64,000 bases of DNA. Origin: an uncultured Coriobacteriaceae bacterium. GTDB taxonomy: Bacteria > Actinomycetota > Coriobacteriia > Coriobacteriales > Atopobiaceae. The notes below the pieces were generated by a model. It had not been told where the DNA came from. It ran no database searches and was given only the letters and a program-made list of their open reading frames with translations. This document shows, one piece after another, positions 32,138-39,819 of the stretch. Positions within the stretch are counted from its first letter, which is position 1, and every line of letters starts with the position of its first letter. The translations under genes and the position numbers were made by a program. The stretch is taken from assembly GCA_902791035.1 (NCBI GenBank), contig CADAUA010000004.1, positions 60,478 through 124,477 of the forward strand, written 5' to 3'.

Positions 32138-33274
32138 ATGCAGTGGCCCACGTCCATTACCACAGACCGCCTCGTCCTGCGTCCCTGGCGTATGGATGAC
32201 GCCCCGGCGCTCTTCCGCTATGCGAGCGACCCCGAGGTGGGGCCGGCCGCCGGCTGGGCACCGCACGCGAGCGTCGAGGAGAGCCAGCGGGTGCTGTGGG
32301 ATGTCCTTCTGGCCTGTGAGTCCTTTGCGATCACCGTCCGGGCTGCCGAGAGACCCGACGAGCCGGTGGGCGCCATCGCGCTGCGGCCCTGCGATGCCTC
32401 CGGTCACATGCTGGACGACCGAGCATGGGATGGGGTACGCGACGCCAACGTAGGCTACTGGATAGGCCGGCCCTTCTGGAGCCACGGGTACATGACAGAG
32501 GCCCTCGCTGCCGTCGAGCGGCATGCCTTCCTGGACCTGGGGCTGGACGCCCTCTGGGCCGACTACTACGAAGGCAACAGGCGCAGCAGCCGCGTGCAGG
32601 CCAAGGCTCGCATGCTCAGGCACCACGACCTTCCCCACGAGGTGGATCTCCTCGAGAAGGTCCACCATGCCACGATGAACCGCATCACCCGGACGGAGTG
32701 GGAGCGCGCCATGGCAGCCGACCCCACGGACGCCGGCACCCGCGGCCGCCAGCAGGCGGAGGCCTCGCGCCTCGTGGCGGCACTCCCCCTCGTGGCCCGC
32801 GTGCGTTCTGGTGGGCAGACAGGTGCGGACCGCGGGGGCCTCGATGCCGCGCGCGAGGCGGGCATCCCCGTCTGCGGTTGGTGTCCGCCCGGCGGCCTGG
32901 CCGAGGACCTCCCGGAGCCGCCCGGCCTTCTCGCCATCTATCCGGAGCTGCGGGAGGGACACGCGGAGGGCTACGTGGAGCGCACGGCCTGGAACGTGCG
33001 GGACGCGCATGCCACCCTCATCGTGTCTCCCGGGGGCCTGGAGCCGCTCTCTGGCACGGAGATGACGGTCATATTCGCCGAGCGGATGGGGCGTCCGGTG
33101 CTGGTGCTCGAAGGACGCGATGCCTCGGCTGGTGCCCAGGAGGCGATCGCGTGGCTGCGCACCCTGGGTCAGCGGGCGCTCACGCTCAACGTGGCAGGGC
33201 CGCGGGAGTCCAAGATGCCTGGGGTCTGGCAGCTCACGCACGATGTGGTGGCCGCGATTCTGCGCGACATGTGA
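32138..33274 (+). CDS. GNAT acetyltransferase fused to a molybdenum-carrier-like (Rossmann) domain
   Basis: A 378-residue two-domain protein. Residues 1 to about 190 resemble RimJ/RimL-type GNAT enzymes: ITTDRLVLRPWRMDDAP at the start, VGYWIGRPFWSHGYMTEAL (acetyl-CoA loop region) and YYEGNRRSSRVQAKA. Residues about 220-378 contain SGGQTGADRGGLDAAREAGI, CGWCPPGG and SPGGLEPLSGTEMT, the signature of the 'putative molybdenum carrier' family (nucleotide-binding, related to lysine decarboxylase-like/LOG folds). ATG 32138 follows AAGAAGGG. The link between the two activities is not known to me, and no molybdenum cofactor genes are nearby. Confidence 0.75.
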   Translation: MQWPTSITTDRLVLRPWRMDDAPALFRYASDPEVGPAAGWAPHASVEESQRVLWDVLLACESFAITVRAAERPDEPVGAIALRPCDASGHMLDDRAWDGVRDANVGYWIGRPFWSHGYMTEALAAVERHAFLDLGLDALWADYYEGNRRSSRVQAKARMLRHHDLPHEVDLLEKVHHATMNRITRTEWERAMAADPTDAGTRGRQQAEASRLVAALPLVARVRSGGQTGADRGGLDAAREAGIPVCGWCPPGGLAEDLPEPPGLLAIYPELREGHAEGYVERTAWNVRDAHATLIVSPGGLEPLSGTEMTVIFAERMGRPVLVLEGRDASAGAQEAIAWLRTLGQRALTLNVAGPRESKMPGVWQLTHDVVAAILRDM

Positions 33275-33374
33275 GGTCGCGAAGTCGTGCGGGGAGAGCG
33301 GTCATCCGCTCGGATGTCGCAAGATGCGACTCCCGTGCGGGGATTGCCCGCCCTGCCCCTGCAGGACAGGCAAA

Positions 33375-33523
33375 GCGTGACGGGTGAGGACCGAGGTGGC
33401 GTGACGGGTGAGGACCGAGGTGGCGTGACAGGCAGGACCGAGGTGGCGTGAGAGGTGGCGTGACGGGTGAGGACCGAGGTGGCGTGAGAGGTGGCGTGAC
33501 ACGATGAGGTGGCGTGACAGGAC
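33375..33523 (+). repeat. Family B tandem array, about seven full and shortened units
   Basis: Units of the form GCGTGACGGGTGAGGACC plus GAGGTG repeat head to tail with a 23-25-bp step (33375, 33400, 33425 and on). Some units have lost the GGGTGAGGACC part. The array lies in the convergent gap between the GNAT fusion and ubiB, ending at the ubiB stop. There are no unique spacers, so it is not a CRISPR array. Confidence 0.85.
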
Positions 33524-35329
33524 CTAGCGCCGCCGGCCCTTGGACTCCCGCATGATCTGCCGCACGACCCAAAGGCCCAGGATCAGCGCGATGAAGTAGC
33601 CCACGAAGCCGATGATGGGGATGCCGAAGACGACCGGCTGGATGCGCGCGTAGTACACGACCGACGACCCGATGAAGAGACCTGCGATGATGATGCCCAT
33701 GGTCAGGCGGTCTGCCGCATGGGCAAGGTCGCTGATGGGGTTCTCGGTACCCGGCAGGTCTAGGTTCACGCGGAGCTGGCCGCGCGTGAGCATGCGCATG
33801 GCCTGGTCGGCCTGGGCGGCGGCACCTAGGAGGCCGTGCGTGGCGGCAACTCCCTCCCGACCCAGCCGCCTGACCTCCCGCTTGCCCATCTCCTTCATGT
33901 CGCGGTGCGCCCGCAGGTGCCCCATGATGATCTCCACGATGGAGACGCCGGGGAGAAACTCGTTCACCACGCCCTCGAGCGTCACGAGCGAGCGGGCCAG
34001 CATGGTCACCGTGCCGGGAAGCTCCACACCGTTCTTGCGCGCCATGTTTATGAGGGAGTTGACGAAGGCGCCCATGTCGAGCTCGGAGAGGTCGGCACGG
34101 CCGTAGTTGTCGATTATGGCATCGAGGTCCGCGAGCAGATGGGCATGGTCCACCTCACCCACGTCGCTTATCGAGAAGCGCAGGAGCCCCCGCTCGAGGG
34201 CGTTGGCATCCTGCCTGCCCACCGCATAGACCATGTCGGTGAGTGCCGAGCGGTCGTGTGCGGACAGCCGCCCCATGATGCCCAGGTCCAGGTAGACGAT
34301 CTTGCCTCCGCGGACCACGAGGTTTCCCGGGTGGGGGTCGGCGTGGAAGAAGCCGTCGTCCAGCATCTGCCGGGCGTAGTTGTCCACGAGCTTGGTCCCG
34401 ATCTCCTCCAGGTCGTAGCCCTCGGCAACCAACCGGCGGGTCTGGTCGATGGGGATGCCGTCCACGTAGTCCATCACGACCACGTGCTTGGTGCAGAGCC
34501 GCATGTATGGTCGCGGGCAGTCCACGAACTTGCAGTCGGCGTTGTTGCGCCGGAACTCCTCCAGACTGCGTGCCTCCACGAGGAAGTCGGTCTCCTCGCG
34601 GAAGGACGCCCAGAGCTCCTGCACCACGCTCTGGAGGTCCAGGAACTGCTCATCGCCCATGATGCGATCCATGTGGCGGACGAGCGAGCTGATGATGGAG
34701 ATGTCCTGCGCCATGACCTCCTGGACGTGGGGACGCTGCACCTTGATGGCCACGTCCTCACCCGTTACGAGGCGCGCCCGATGCACCTGAGCCACCGAGG
34801 CAGAGCCCAGCGGATGGTCGTCTATGGCGTCGAATATGTCCTCGATGGGCGTGTCGTACTCGGCGCGCAGGGCCGCCAAGACCGTCTCGCGATCCATGGG
34901 CTCCACGTCGGTACGGAGCTTCGTGAGCTCGCGCGTGAAGCTCTCGGGCAGGATCTCCGAACGCATGGAGAGGATCTGGCCCGCCTTGACGAAGGTCGGG
35001 CCCAGCTCCTCCAGCATCCGGCGCAGGCTCTTGGGCGTGAGGCCATGCAGGATGTCGTACCTACGCACGATTCCCAGGATCTGGCGCACGCGGGCGTTGC
35101 GCTGCGAGCGCGAGAGGCTGGAGTCGCCCAGCTGCATGCGCCCACCCAGCAGTCCTATGGTCTGGTCGTCATTGCCGCTGCCACCGTCGTCCGCGGGCTC
35201 CCGTGCCGCCTCCGTCGCGCTGGCCTCTTCGCCGGTAACCTCGCGGTACCAGTCGTCCAGGAGCCCGTCCATCGTGGACGAGCCCCTGGTGCCGGTCGCT
35301 TGCCTGTCGGTCGTCTGCCCTTCTGACAC
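33524..35329 (-). CDS. UbiB/AarF/ABC1-family atypical kinase
   Basis: A 601-residue protein of the ABC1/UbiB family, kinase-like ATPases tied to isoprenoid lipid and quinone metabolism. The family motifs are seen: KAGQILSMR (KxGQ), the alanine-rich loop GSASVAQVHRA, AIKVQRP with the ATP Lys, EETDFLVEA (ExD), HADPHPGN and YLDLGIMG (metal-binding DFG equivalent). The C-terminus has two membrane helices (IIIAGLFIGSSVVYY and a second before a basic tail), as usual. It is transcribed from a small phasin-like gene 6 bases upstream, a pairing common in Gram-positives. Its substrate is unproven. Confidence 0.9.
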   Translation of the reverse strand: MSEGQTTDRQATGTRGSSTMDGLLDDWYREVTGEEASATEAAREPADDGGSGNDDQTIGLLGGRMQLGDSSLSRSQRNARVRQILGIVRRYDILHGLTPKSLRRMLEELGPTFVKAGQILSMRSEILPESFTRELTKLRTDVEPMDRETVLAALRAEYDTPIEDIFDAIDDHPLGSASVAQVHRARLVTGEDVAIKVQRPHVQEVMAQDISIISSLVRHMDRIMGDEQFLDLQSVVQELWASFREETDFLVEARSLEEFRRNNADCKFVDCPRPYMRLCTKHVVVMDYVDGIPIDQTRRLVAEGYDLEEIGTKLVDNYARQMLDDGFFHADPHPGNLVVRGGKIVYLDLGIMGRLSAHDRSALTDMVYAVGRQDANALERGLLRFSISDVGEVDHAHLLADLDAIIDNYGRADLSELDMGAFVNSLINMARKNGVELPGTVTMLARSLVTLEGVVNEFLPGVSIVEIIMGHLRAHRDMKEMGKREVRRLGREGVAATHGLLGAAAQADQAMRMLTRGQLRVNLDLPGTENPISDLAHAADRLTMGIIIAGLFIGSSVVYYARIQPVVFGIPIIGFVGYFIALILGLWVVRQIMRESKGRRR

Positions 35330-35335
35330 GAGGCG

Positions 35336-35680
35336 CTACTTCTCGTCCTCGGGCTTCTCGTCCTCCTCGACCTCGACCTCCACGGTCGTGGCATCGAGGT
35401 CCTTGGCCATCTGGGCGACCTTCTCCGCGTAGGCCGCGCGCTCCTCCGGCGTCATGGCCGACATCTTGGCCTTGAGGGCATCGTCGGTGGTGCCGTTCAG
35501 GACCTCCTTGGCCTTGCGGGTGAGCTCCTCGTTCAGGGCCTTGCCCTGCTGGACCGTGAGCTCGCCCTTCTTCACGAACTCGTTGACGACCTCCTGGGAC
35601 TTCTCGGCCGTGGTGGCCACGGCACCCACGCTGGCAAGGAAGACCTTCCTGAAGGGATCGGTGAAGTCGAAGTCTGCCAT
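35336..35680 (-). CDS. Phasin-like small helical protein
   Basis: A 114-residue helical protein: DPFRKVFLASVGAVATTAEKSQEVVNEFVKKGELTVQQG resembles PhaF/phasin-like proteins that coat granules or bind membrane surfaces. The C-terminus is very acidic (VEVEVEEDEKPEDEK). It precedes ubiB by 6 bases, so the two are made together. No polyhydroxyalkanoate genes are in the window, so a partner role for the UbiB kinase is more likely than granule coating. This is inferred from gene order. Confidence 0.7.
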   Translation of the reverse strand: MADFDFTDPFRKVFLASVGAVATTAEKSQEVVNEFVKKGELTVQQGKALNEELTRKAKEVLNGTTDDALKAKMSAMTPEERAAYAEKVAQMAKDLDATTVEVEVEEDEKPEDEK

Positions 35681-35802
35681 GGTTGTGCTCCTTCCTGGCG
35701 TCCGGGCCCTCTGCCCGGCCGGATGTTGGGTTTCTTCTACCCCACTTGACCCGCGGAGTTACGCCGGAAGCGCGACGTTCGCGGGTTCGGGTGCCGCGGC
35801 AC

Positions 35803-36471
35803 CTAGACCGAGCCGCCGAGGAGGACTCGGCCCAGCTCCCCCACCGTCTCGGCCACGGCGCAGGCGCCAGCCCGCTCCAGCTCCTCGCGCTCGCAGGTCC
35901 TGCCGTAGTGGACGCCCACGCAGGGAATCCCCGCCTCGCGCGCCGCGTCCACGTCATAGAAGCGGTCGCCCACCATGATGGCGTCGGAAGGCGGCACGTC
36001 GAGCGCCTCGAGGCAGCGACGGATGGTGGCCGGCTTGGTGTCGCCCTTGTCGTCCAGCTTGCCCATCACGACGTCAAAGTCCTCGGCTATGCCCTCGTCG
36101 GAGAGTGCCCGGCGCACCAGGACATCCCGCTTGGAGCTCGCCACGGCCAGGAGCCGCCCCGAGGCACGCAGGCTGGCCAGGAGCTCGGGGATGCCGGGGT
36201 AGGTGGGCCAGAGCTCGATGCCTCCCTCGCCATAGACGCTGCGGTACTCCGCGGTTATCTGGTCGGCCTCCTCGGGCGAGAAGCCGTACACCATCGAGAA
36301 GGCCTGTGGGAAGGGTGGCCCCACGATGCGGCGCATGTCGCCCAGGCCCTCCTCCTTGATGCCGTGGGCCAGGAGGATCGGCCGGGCGGTGCGAAGGATG
36401 CCATCCACGGTATCCGCGATGGTGCCGTCGAAGTCGAAGATGACGAGCCTGCGGTCGCATGGCCTAGTCAT
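35803..36471 (-). CDS. HAD-family phosphatase, phosphoglycolate-phosphatase (Gph) type
   Basis: A 222-residue HAD hydrolase with FDFDGTIADT (nucleophile Asp13, acid Asp15), AVASSKRDVLV (motif II Ser), a Lys in DTKPATI (motif III) and IMVGDRFYDVDAA (motif IV Asp pair). The helical cap from about 20 to 85 is that of Gph/PGMB-type enzymes. The ATG at 36471 has GGGGAG upstream; the longer frame is not coding. It is divergent from the DUF1015 gene, with a 119-bp shared gap. The substrate is not predictable; phosphoglycolate or a pyrophosphate/sugar phosphate is usual. Confidence 0.85.
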   Translation of the reverse strand: MTRPCDRRLVIFDFDGTIADTVDGILRTARPILLAHGIKEEGLGDMRRIVGPPFPQAFSMVYGFSPEEADQITAEYRSVYGEGGIELWPTYPGIPELLASLRASGRLLAVASSKRDVLVRRALSDEGIAEDFDVVMGKLDDKGDTKPATIRRCLEALDVPPSDAIMVGDRFYDVDAAREAGIPCVGVHYGRTCEREELERAGACAVAETVGELGRVLLGGSV

Positions 36472-36590
36472 GCTGCTCCCCCCATGTAGCCCGGTCGGTC
36501 GTTGCCGGACGGTTGCGAGCCGGTCGTACAAACATAGCACGCGCAGCGCTGCTAGAATCGCCTCTAACGCAATCAACCTGAGGAGTTGCC

Positions 36591-37880
36591 ATGCGGGTAG
36601 AGCCCTTCGTGTGCTATCGTCCCAGCCCCGACCACGCCGCGACCTTTGCCGCGCCGCCCTACGACGTCTTCGATCGCGCGGCGGCTCGCGACTACGTGGC
36701 CGCCCACCCAGGCTCCTTCCTCGAGGTCGACCGGCCAGAGACCGGCTTCCCCCCTGACCATGACATGTACGCACCCGAGGTCTATGCCCACGCGGAGGAC
36801 ATCCTCCATGAGCGCGCCCACGACGGCACCCTGGTGCACGACGGGACGCCCTGCTACTACCTCTACCGACTCGTCCGCGAGGGTCGCGCCCAGGTGGGCG
36901 TCGTGGCTGCCTGCGCGCTTGACGACTACCTGGACGGCACGATCCGCCGCCACGAGCTCACCCGGCCCGAGAAGGAGGAGGACCGCGTGCGGCACATCCG
37001 CACCACCGGCTGCCAGACGGGCCCGATCCTGCTCGCCTACCGTGACGACCCCACCATGGACCTCCTAGTGTCGATGGCCATGGCCTCGGACCCCCTCTAC
37101 GACTTCACCGACGACGAGGGAATCCGCCAGACGGTGTGGCGGATCGCGCGCCCCGCAGCCGTCGAGGCGCTGCGCGTGATGTGGGACAAGATCCCCTGCG
37201 CCTACATCGCAGATGGGCACCATCGCGCGGCATCGGCCGCCCGCGTGTGCCGCGAGATGCGCGAGAAGCGTGCAGCCGAGGGCGAGGCGACCGACGCGAA
37301 CGCTGCCTCGGACTACCTGCTTGCCGTACTCTTCCCGGCAAGCCAACTGACCATCCTCCCCTACGAGCGCATCGTGGCCGACACGAACGACCTCGACGAG
37401 GAGGCCCTTGTCGCGCTGCTCCGTGGCAACGGTGTGGAGGTGGGCGAGCGCGAGGACGCGGCCCCGGTGGTACAAGCTCCCGGCACGCTTGGCATACACG
37501 CCTTTGGCGCCTGGCGGCAGCTGAGACTCCCGGAGAAGCCAGCCGACGACCCCGTGGCCGCGCTGGACGTGAGCCAGGTGCAGGAGCTGGTCCTCGAGCC
37601 CGTGCTGGGAATCCACGACCCCACGCGTGACCCGCGCATCAGCTACGTGGGCGGCACCGTTACGCCCGAGGAGCTTGCTGCCATGGCTGGCGACAAGGGC
37701 GTGGCGCTCTCCCTCTCCGCCACCCGGATGGACGAGATCATGGCCGTGGCCGACGTCCAAGGCCTGATGCCGCCCAAGTCAACCTGGTTCGAACCCAAGC
37801 TCCGCAGCGGCCTCTTCGTCCGGGTGATCGACTCCTACCGCTGGCTGCAGCACGACATAGAGCACGGCATTAGCAAGTAG
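36591..37880 (+). CDS. DUF1015 family protein
   Basis: A 429-residue protein of the conserved DUF1015 family. It starts MRVEPFVCYRPSPDHA with the family's N-terminal AAPPYDVF; further landmarks are RHELTRPEKEEDR, a central IADGHHRAASA (the best conserved stretch) and LPYERIVAD. Members occur widely in anaerobes, often near serine-biosynthesis genes, and have been proposed to act on serine or phosphoserine. No such gene is adjacent here, so I leave the function open. ATG 36591 has GAGGAG 6 bases upstream. Confidence 0.85.
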   Translation: MRVEPFVCYRPSPDHAATFAAPPYDVFDRAAARDYVAAHPGSFLEVDRPETGFPPDHDMYAPEVYAHAEDILHERAHDGTLVHDGTPCYYLYRLVREGRAQVGVVAACALDDYLDGTIRRHELTRPEKEEDRVRHIRTTGCQTGPILLAYRDDPTMDLLVSMAMASDPLYDFTDDEGIRQTVWRIARPAAVEALRVMWDKIPCAYIADGHHRAASAARVCREMREKRAAEGEATDANAASDYLLAVLFPASQLTILPYERIVADTNDLDEEALVALLRGNGVEVGEREDAAPVVQAPGTLGIHAFGAWRQLRLPEKPADDPVAALDVSQVQELVLEPVLGIHDPTRDPRISYVGGTVTPEELAAMAGDKGVALSLSATRMDEIMAVADVQGLMPPKSTWFEPKLRSGLFVRVIDSYRWLQHDIEHGISK

Positions 37881-37913
37881 GAGAGCGGGCCAACGACGGC
37901 AGCCGCGGTGGGT

Positions 37914-38078
37914 GCCCGTTTGCGGGGGACAAACGGGCTTCCGCCGCGGCTGCCCGTTTGTGACCCGCAAACGTGTCTCGGTCGCGGGTGCCCGTTTGTG
38001 ACCCGCAAATGGGCAGCGCTAGCGGGCAAATGGGGCAGGATGCGGCGCAAACGTGCGTTCATTACCCGCATACGTGCC
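37914..38078. repeat. Family A repeat locus 3
   Basis: Between the convergent DUF1015 and AbiEi-like genes. A perfect core lies at 37914-37938, one whose right arm is a half-site at 37952-37976, and a third core at 37990-38014. The CAAA ladder after the last core runs 38006, 38027, 38048, 38069 (21-bp steps). A lone family B fragment (AGGACCGAGGT) follows at 38082-38092. Confidence 0.85.
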
Positions 38079-38091
38079 ATCAGGACCGAGG

Positions 38092-39108
38092 TCACGCGGC
38101 AGACACGGCCTCAGTCGCAACGGGTATCGGCATCCGGTGGGGAATACCGAACTTCTCCATCAGCTGGCGGAGCGGTTCCATGTCCTCGGCATCCGAGAAC
38201 CTGAACCGCATGATGCGGGCGGCCGAGAGCGTGAGGTGCGACTCACGTATCCGCTCGTCCGCCATCACCCTCACCACGGAACGGCCCTGGGTCATGTCCT
38301 CGTTGTTGTACTTGTCGAACCCGTCCAGCTCTCCGATCACGATCCCGCTATCCGTTCGCCAGCAGAAGTCCGCGTAGTGCTTCTTCCCAGGCCGGATCTC
38401 GTCATCAAACGGCACCTGGAGCTCCGGCACCTCGAAGTTCAGCAATATCATGGTCGCACGCGAGAAGGACTCACCGCCGTTGTCGCTCCTGGGATCCGCC
38501 CATCCCGCGCAGCACAGGGCCCTCTCGCGTTCCAGGGGACCGAGCCTCTCTTGGCGAATGCGGTCACGCAGCTCGTTCACGTTCGCCCCGGCGGCCTTGA
38601 GCACGGAGTCTGCCACGACCAAGCCATGTCGGAAGTCGTTCCAGGCCATGTAGGTCACAGCCGTCTGCCAGAGCGAGGTCGCAAGGACCCCATTGCAGCT
38701 CACTATGTCCGGTGTGTCCATGAGGTGCCTCACCACGTGTGGCGAACTCTTTGTGTGTGCTTCCCGGCTCGTTACCACATGCACGACCCCCGGGTCCACC
38801 CCCGACACCTCAAGGCCATGGAGGACCGCGGCCGAGTCGAGGCAGAAGACCCAGCCTGGATGCCGACGCGCGACCGTACGCACCACGAACCTGCTCCTCC
38901 GGGTGAAGGGCATGCGCTTCCAGGTCGAAGCACGCACGTATGCCAGGGGAAATGGCATGACGTAACCCCCGCGCTTGACCCGCCTTTCCATGAGCCGGTG
39001 GAGGCGGTGGTCCTTGCTGGCGTCTATGCAGAGCTCCTCCGCCTCGGCCGCATCCGCAAGCCGCTCCACGTACTCGCTCGCCGCAATCCCCAGTCCACGT
39101 TTTCCCAT
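38092..39108 (-). CDS. AbiEi-like / DUF559-like protein
   Basis: A 338-residue protein of a type common in Actinobacteria and often labelled AbiEi-family antitoxin or hypothetical. The N-terminal half (RRVKRGGYVMP, WVFCLDSAAVLHGLEV, VHVVTSREAHT) resembles the AbiEi winged-helix and linker. The C-terminal third (KKHYADFCWRTDSGIVIGEL, DGFDKY and RIMRFRF) resembles DUF559/Vsr-like nuclease-fold domains, with an Asp and a Glu in plausible catalytic places. ATG 39108 has GGAGGAAGC upstream. No AbiEii toxin gene is adjacent. Both flanks are family A repeat loci. Antitoxin or nuclease function is inferred. Confidence 0.65.
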   Translation of the reverse strand: MGKRGLGIAASEYVERLADAAEAEELCIDASKDHRLHRLMERRVKRGGYVMPFPLAYVRASTWKRMPFTRRSRFVVRTVARRHPGWVFCLDSAAVLHGLEVSGVDPGVVHVVTSREAHTKSSPHVVRHLMDTPDIVSCNGVLATSLWQTAVTYMAWNDFRHGLVVADSVLKAAGANVNELRDRIRQERLGPLERERALCCAGWADPRSDNGGESFSRATMILLNFEVPELQVPFDDEIRPGKKHYADFCWRTDSGIVIGELDGFDKYNNEDMTQGRSVVRVMADERIRESHLTLSAARIMRFRFSDAEDMEPLRQLMEKFGIPHRMPIPVATEAVSAA

Positions 39109-39437
39109 GCTTCCTCCCATCCGTTGGTGAGGGTATGAAAGCAGAAGGAGCCAGGGCGCCGCTCGGCAGACGCTTCCACGAGTCTTCCAGCCATCTTCCA
39201 GCAATCTTCCAAGTCCACCCGCGGCGGAATCTCCATCCGTGGTCTGGAAGGTGGAACAAGAAGCGCGGCACTTGTCAAGCATTTCAAAGATCAAATTTTA
39301 TGTTCGGCAAACGGTCAATCTCAACCGGCAGACGGCGAATTGATTTGACGCAGTCCGCCTGGTAAGCAGGTTCCGCCTAGGGACTCTAAGACAGGATCCG
39401 ACAGCCGCAGGCCCGGGCACACTCCTCGGGCGGGACA
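39109..39437. other. AT-richer gene-free stretch upstream of the AbiEi-like gene
   Basis: No gene is seen. 39185-39220 has three ATCTTCCA-type direct repeats spaced about 11-12 bp (CTTCCAGCCATCTTCCAGCA), and 39265-39355 is AT-rich with TTGACA on the minus strand at 39272-39277; both are plausible control sequences for the AbiEi-like gene. No clear -10 was found. Confidence 0.45.
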
Positions 39438-39728
39438 GCACGGTTGCGACGCAGAACCGCACGTTTGCCACGCACACCTGCACATTAGCTACGCGGCACA
39501 TCACGTTTGCCCGCCATGGCCGCCCGTTTGCGCCACACAAACGGGCGGCGGTCGCGGGAGCACACTTGCCACACGGAATTGCACGTATACCACGCGATTC
39601 AGCACGCATGCCACGTGGGACAGCACGTATGCCCGCCGCCGGTGCCCGTTTGCGGCCCACAAAAGGGCTCCCGCCGCCGGTGCCCGTTTGCGGCCCACAA
39701 AAGGGCTCCCGCCGCCGGTGCCCGTTTG
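39438..39728. repeat. Family A repeat locus 4
   Basis: Half-sites start at 39438, 39459, 39480 and 39501 and lead at the same 21-bp step into a perfect core (39522-39546). A second ladder at 39560, 39581, 39602 and 39623 leads into a core at 39644-39668, followed by a tandem copy at 39682-39706 and a broken left arm at 39720. It lies between the divergent AbiEi-like and TPR genes. No promoter for the TPR gene could be separated from it. Confidence 0.87.
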
Positions 39729-39819
39729 CGGCGCAGAACGGCACGTTTGCCCTATAGTAGGCAGCACAGCAGGCAGGGTGGGAGTTGCGCGGGAAGGGAA
39801 CCACGAGGGGAGGTCTGCC

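Noticed and set aside
33375..33523. Possible CRISPR array from evenly spaced repeats
   Set aside because: The units follow each other with no unique spacers, differ in length and have no cas genes nearby; the same unit occurs singly at other loci.
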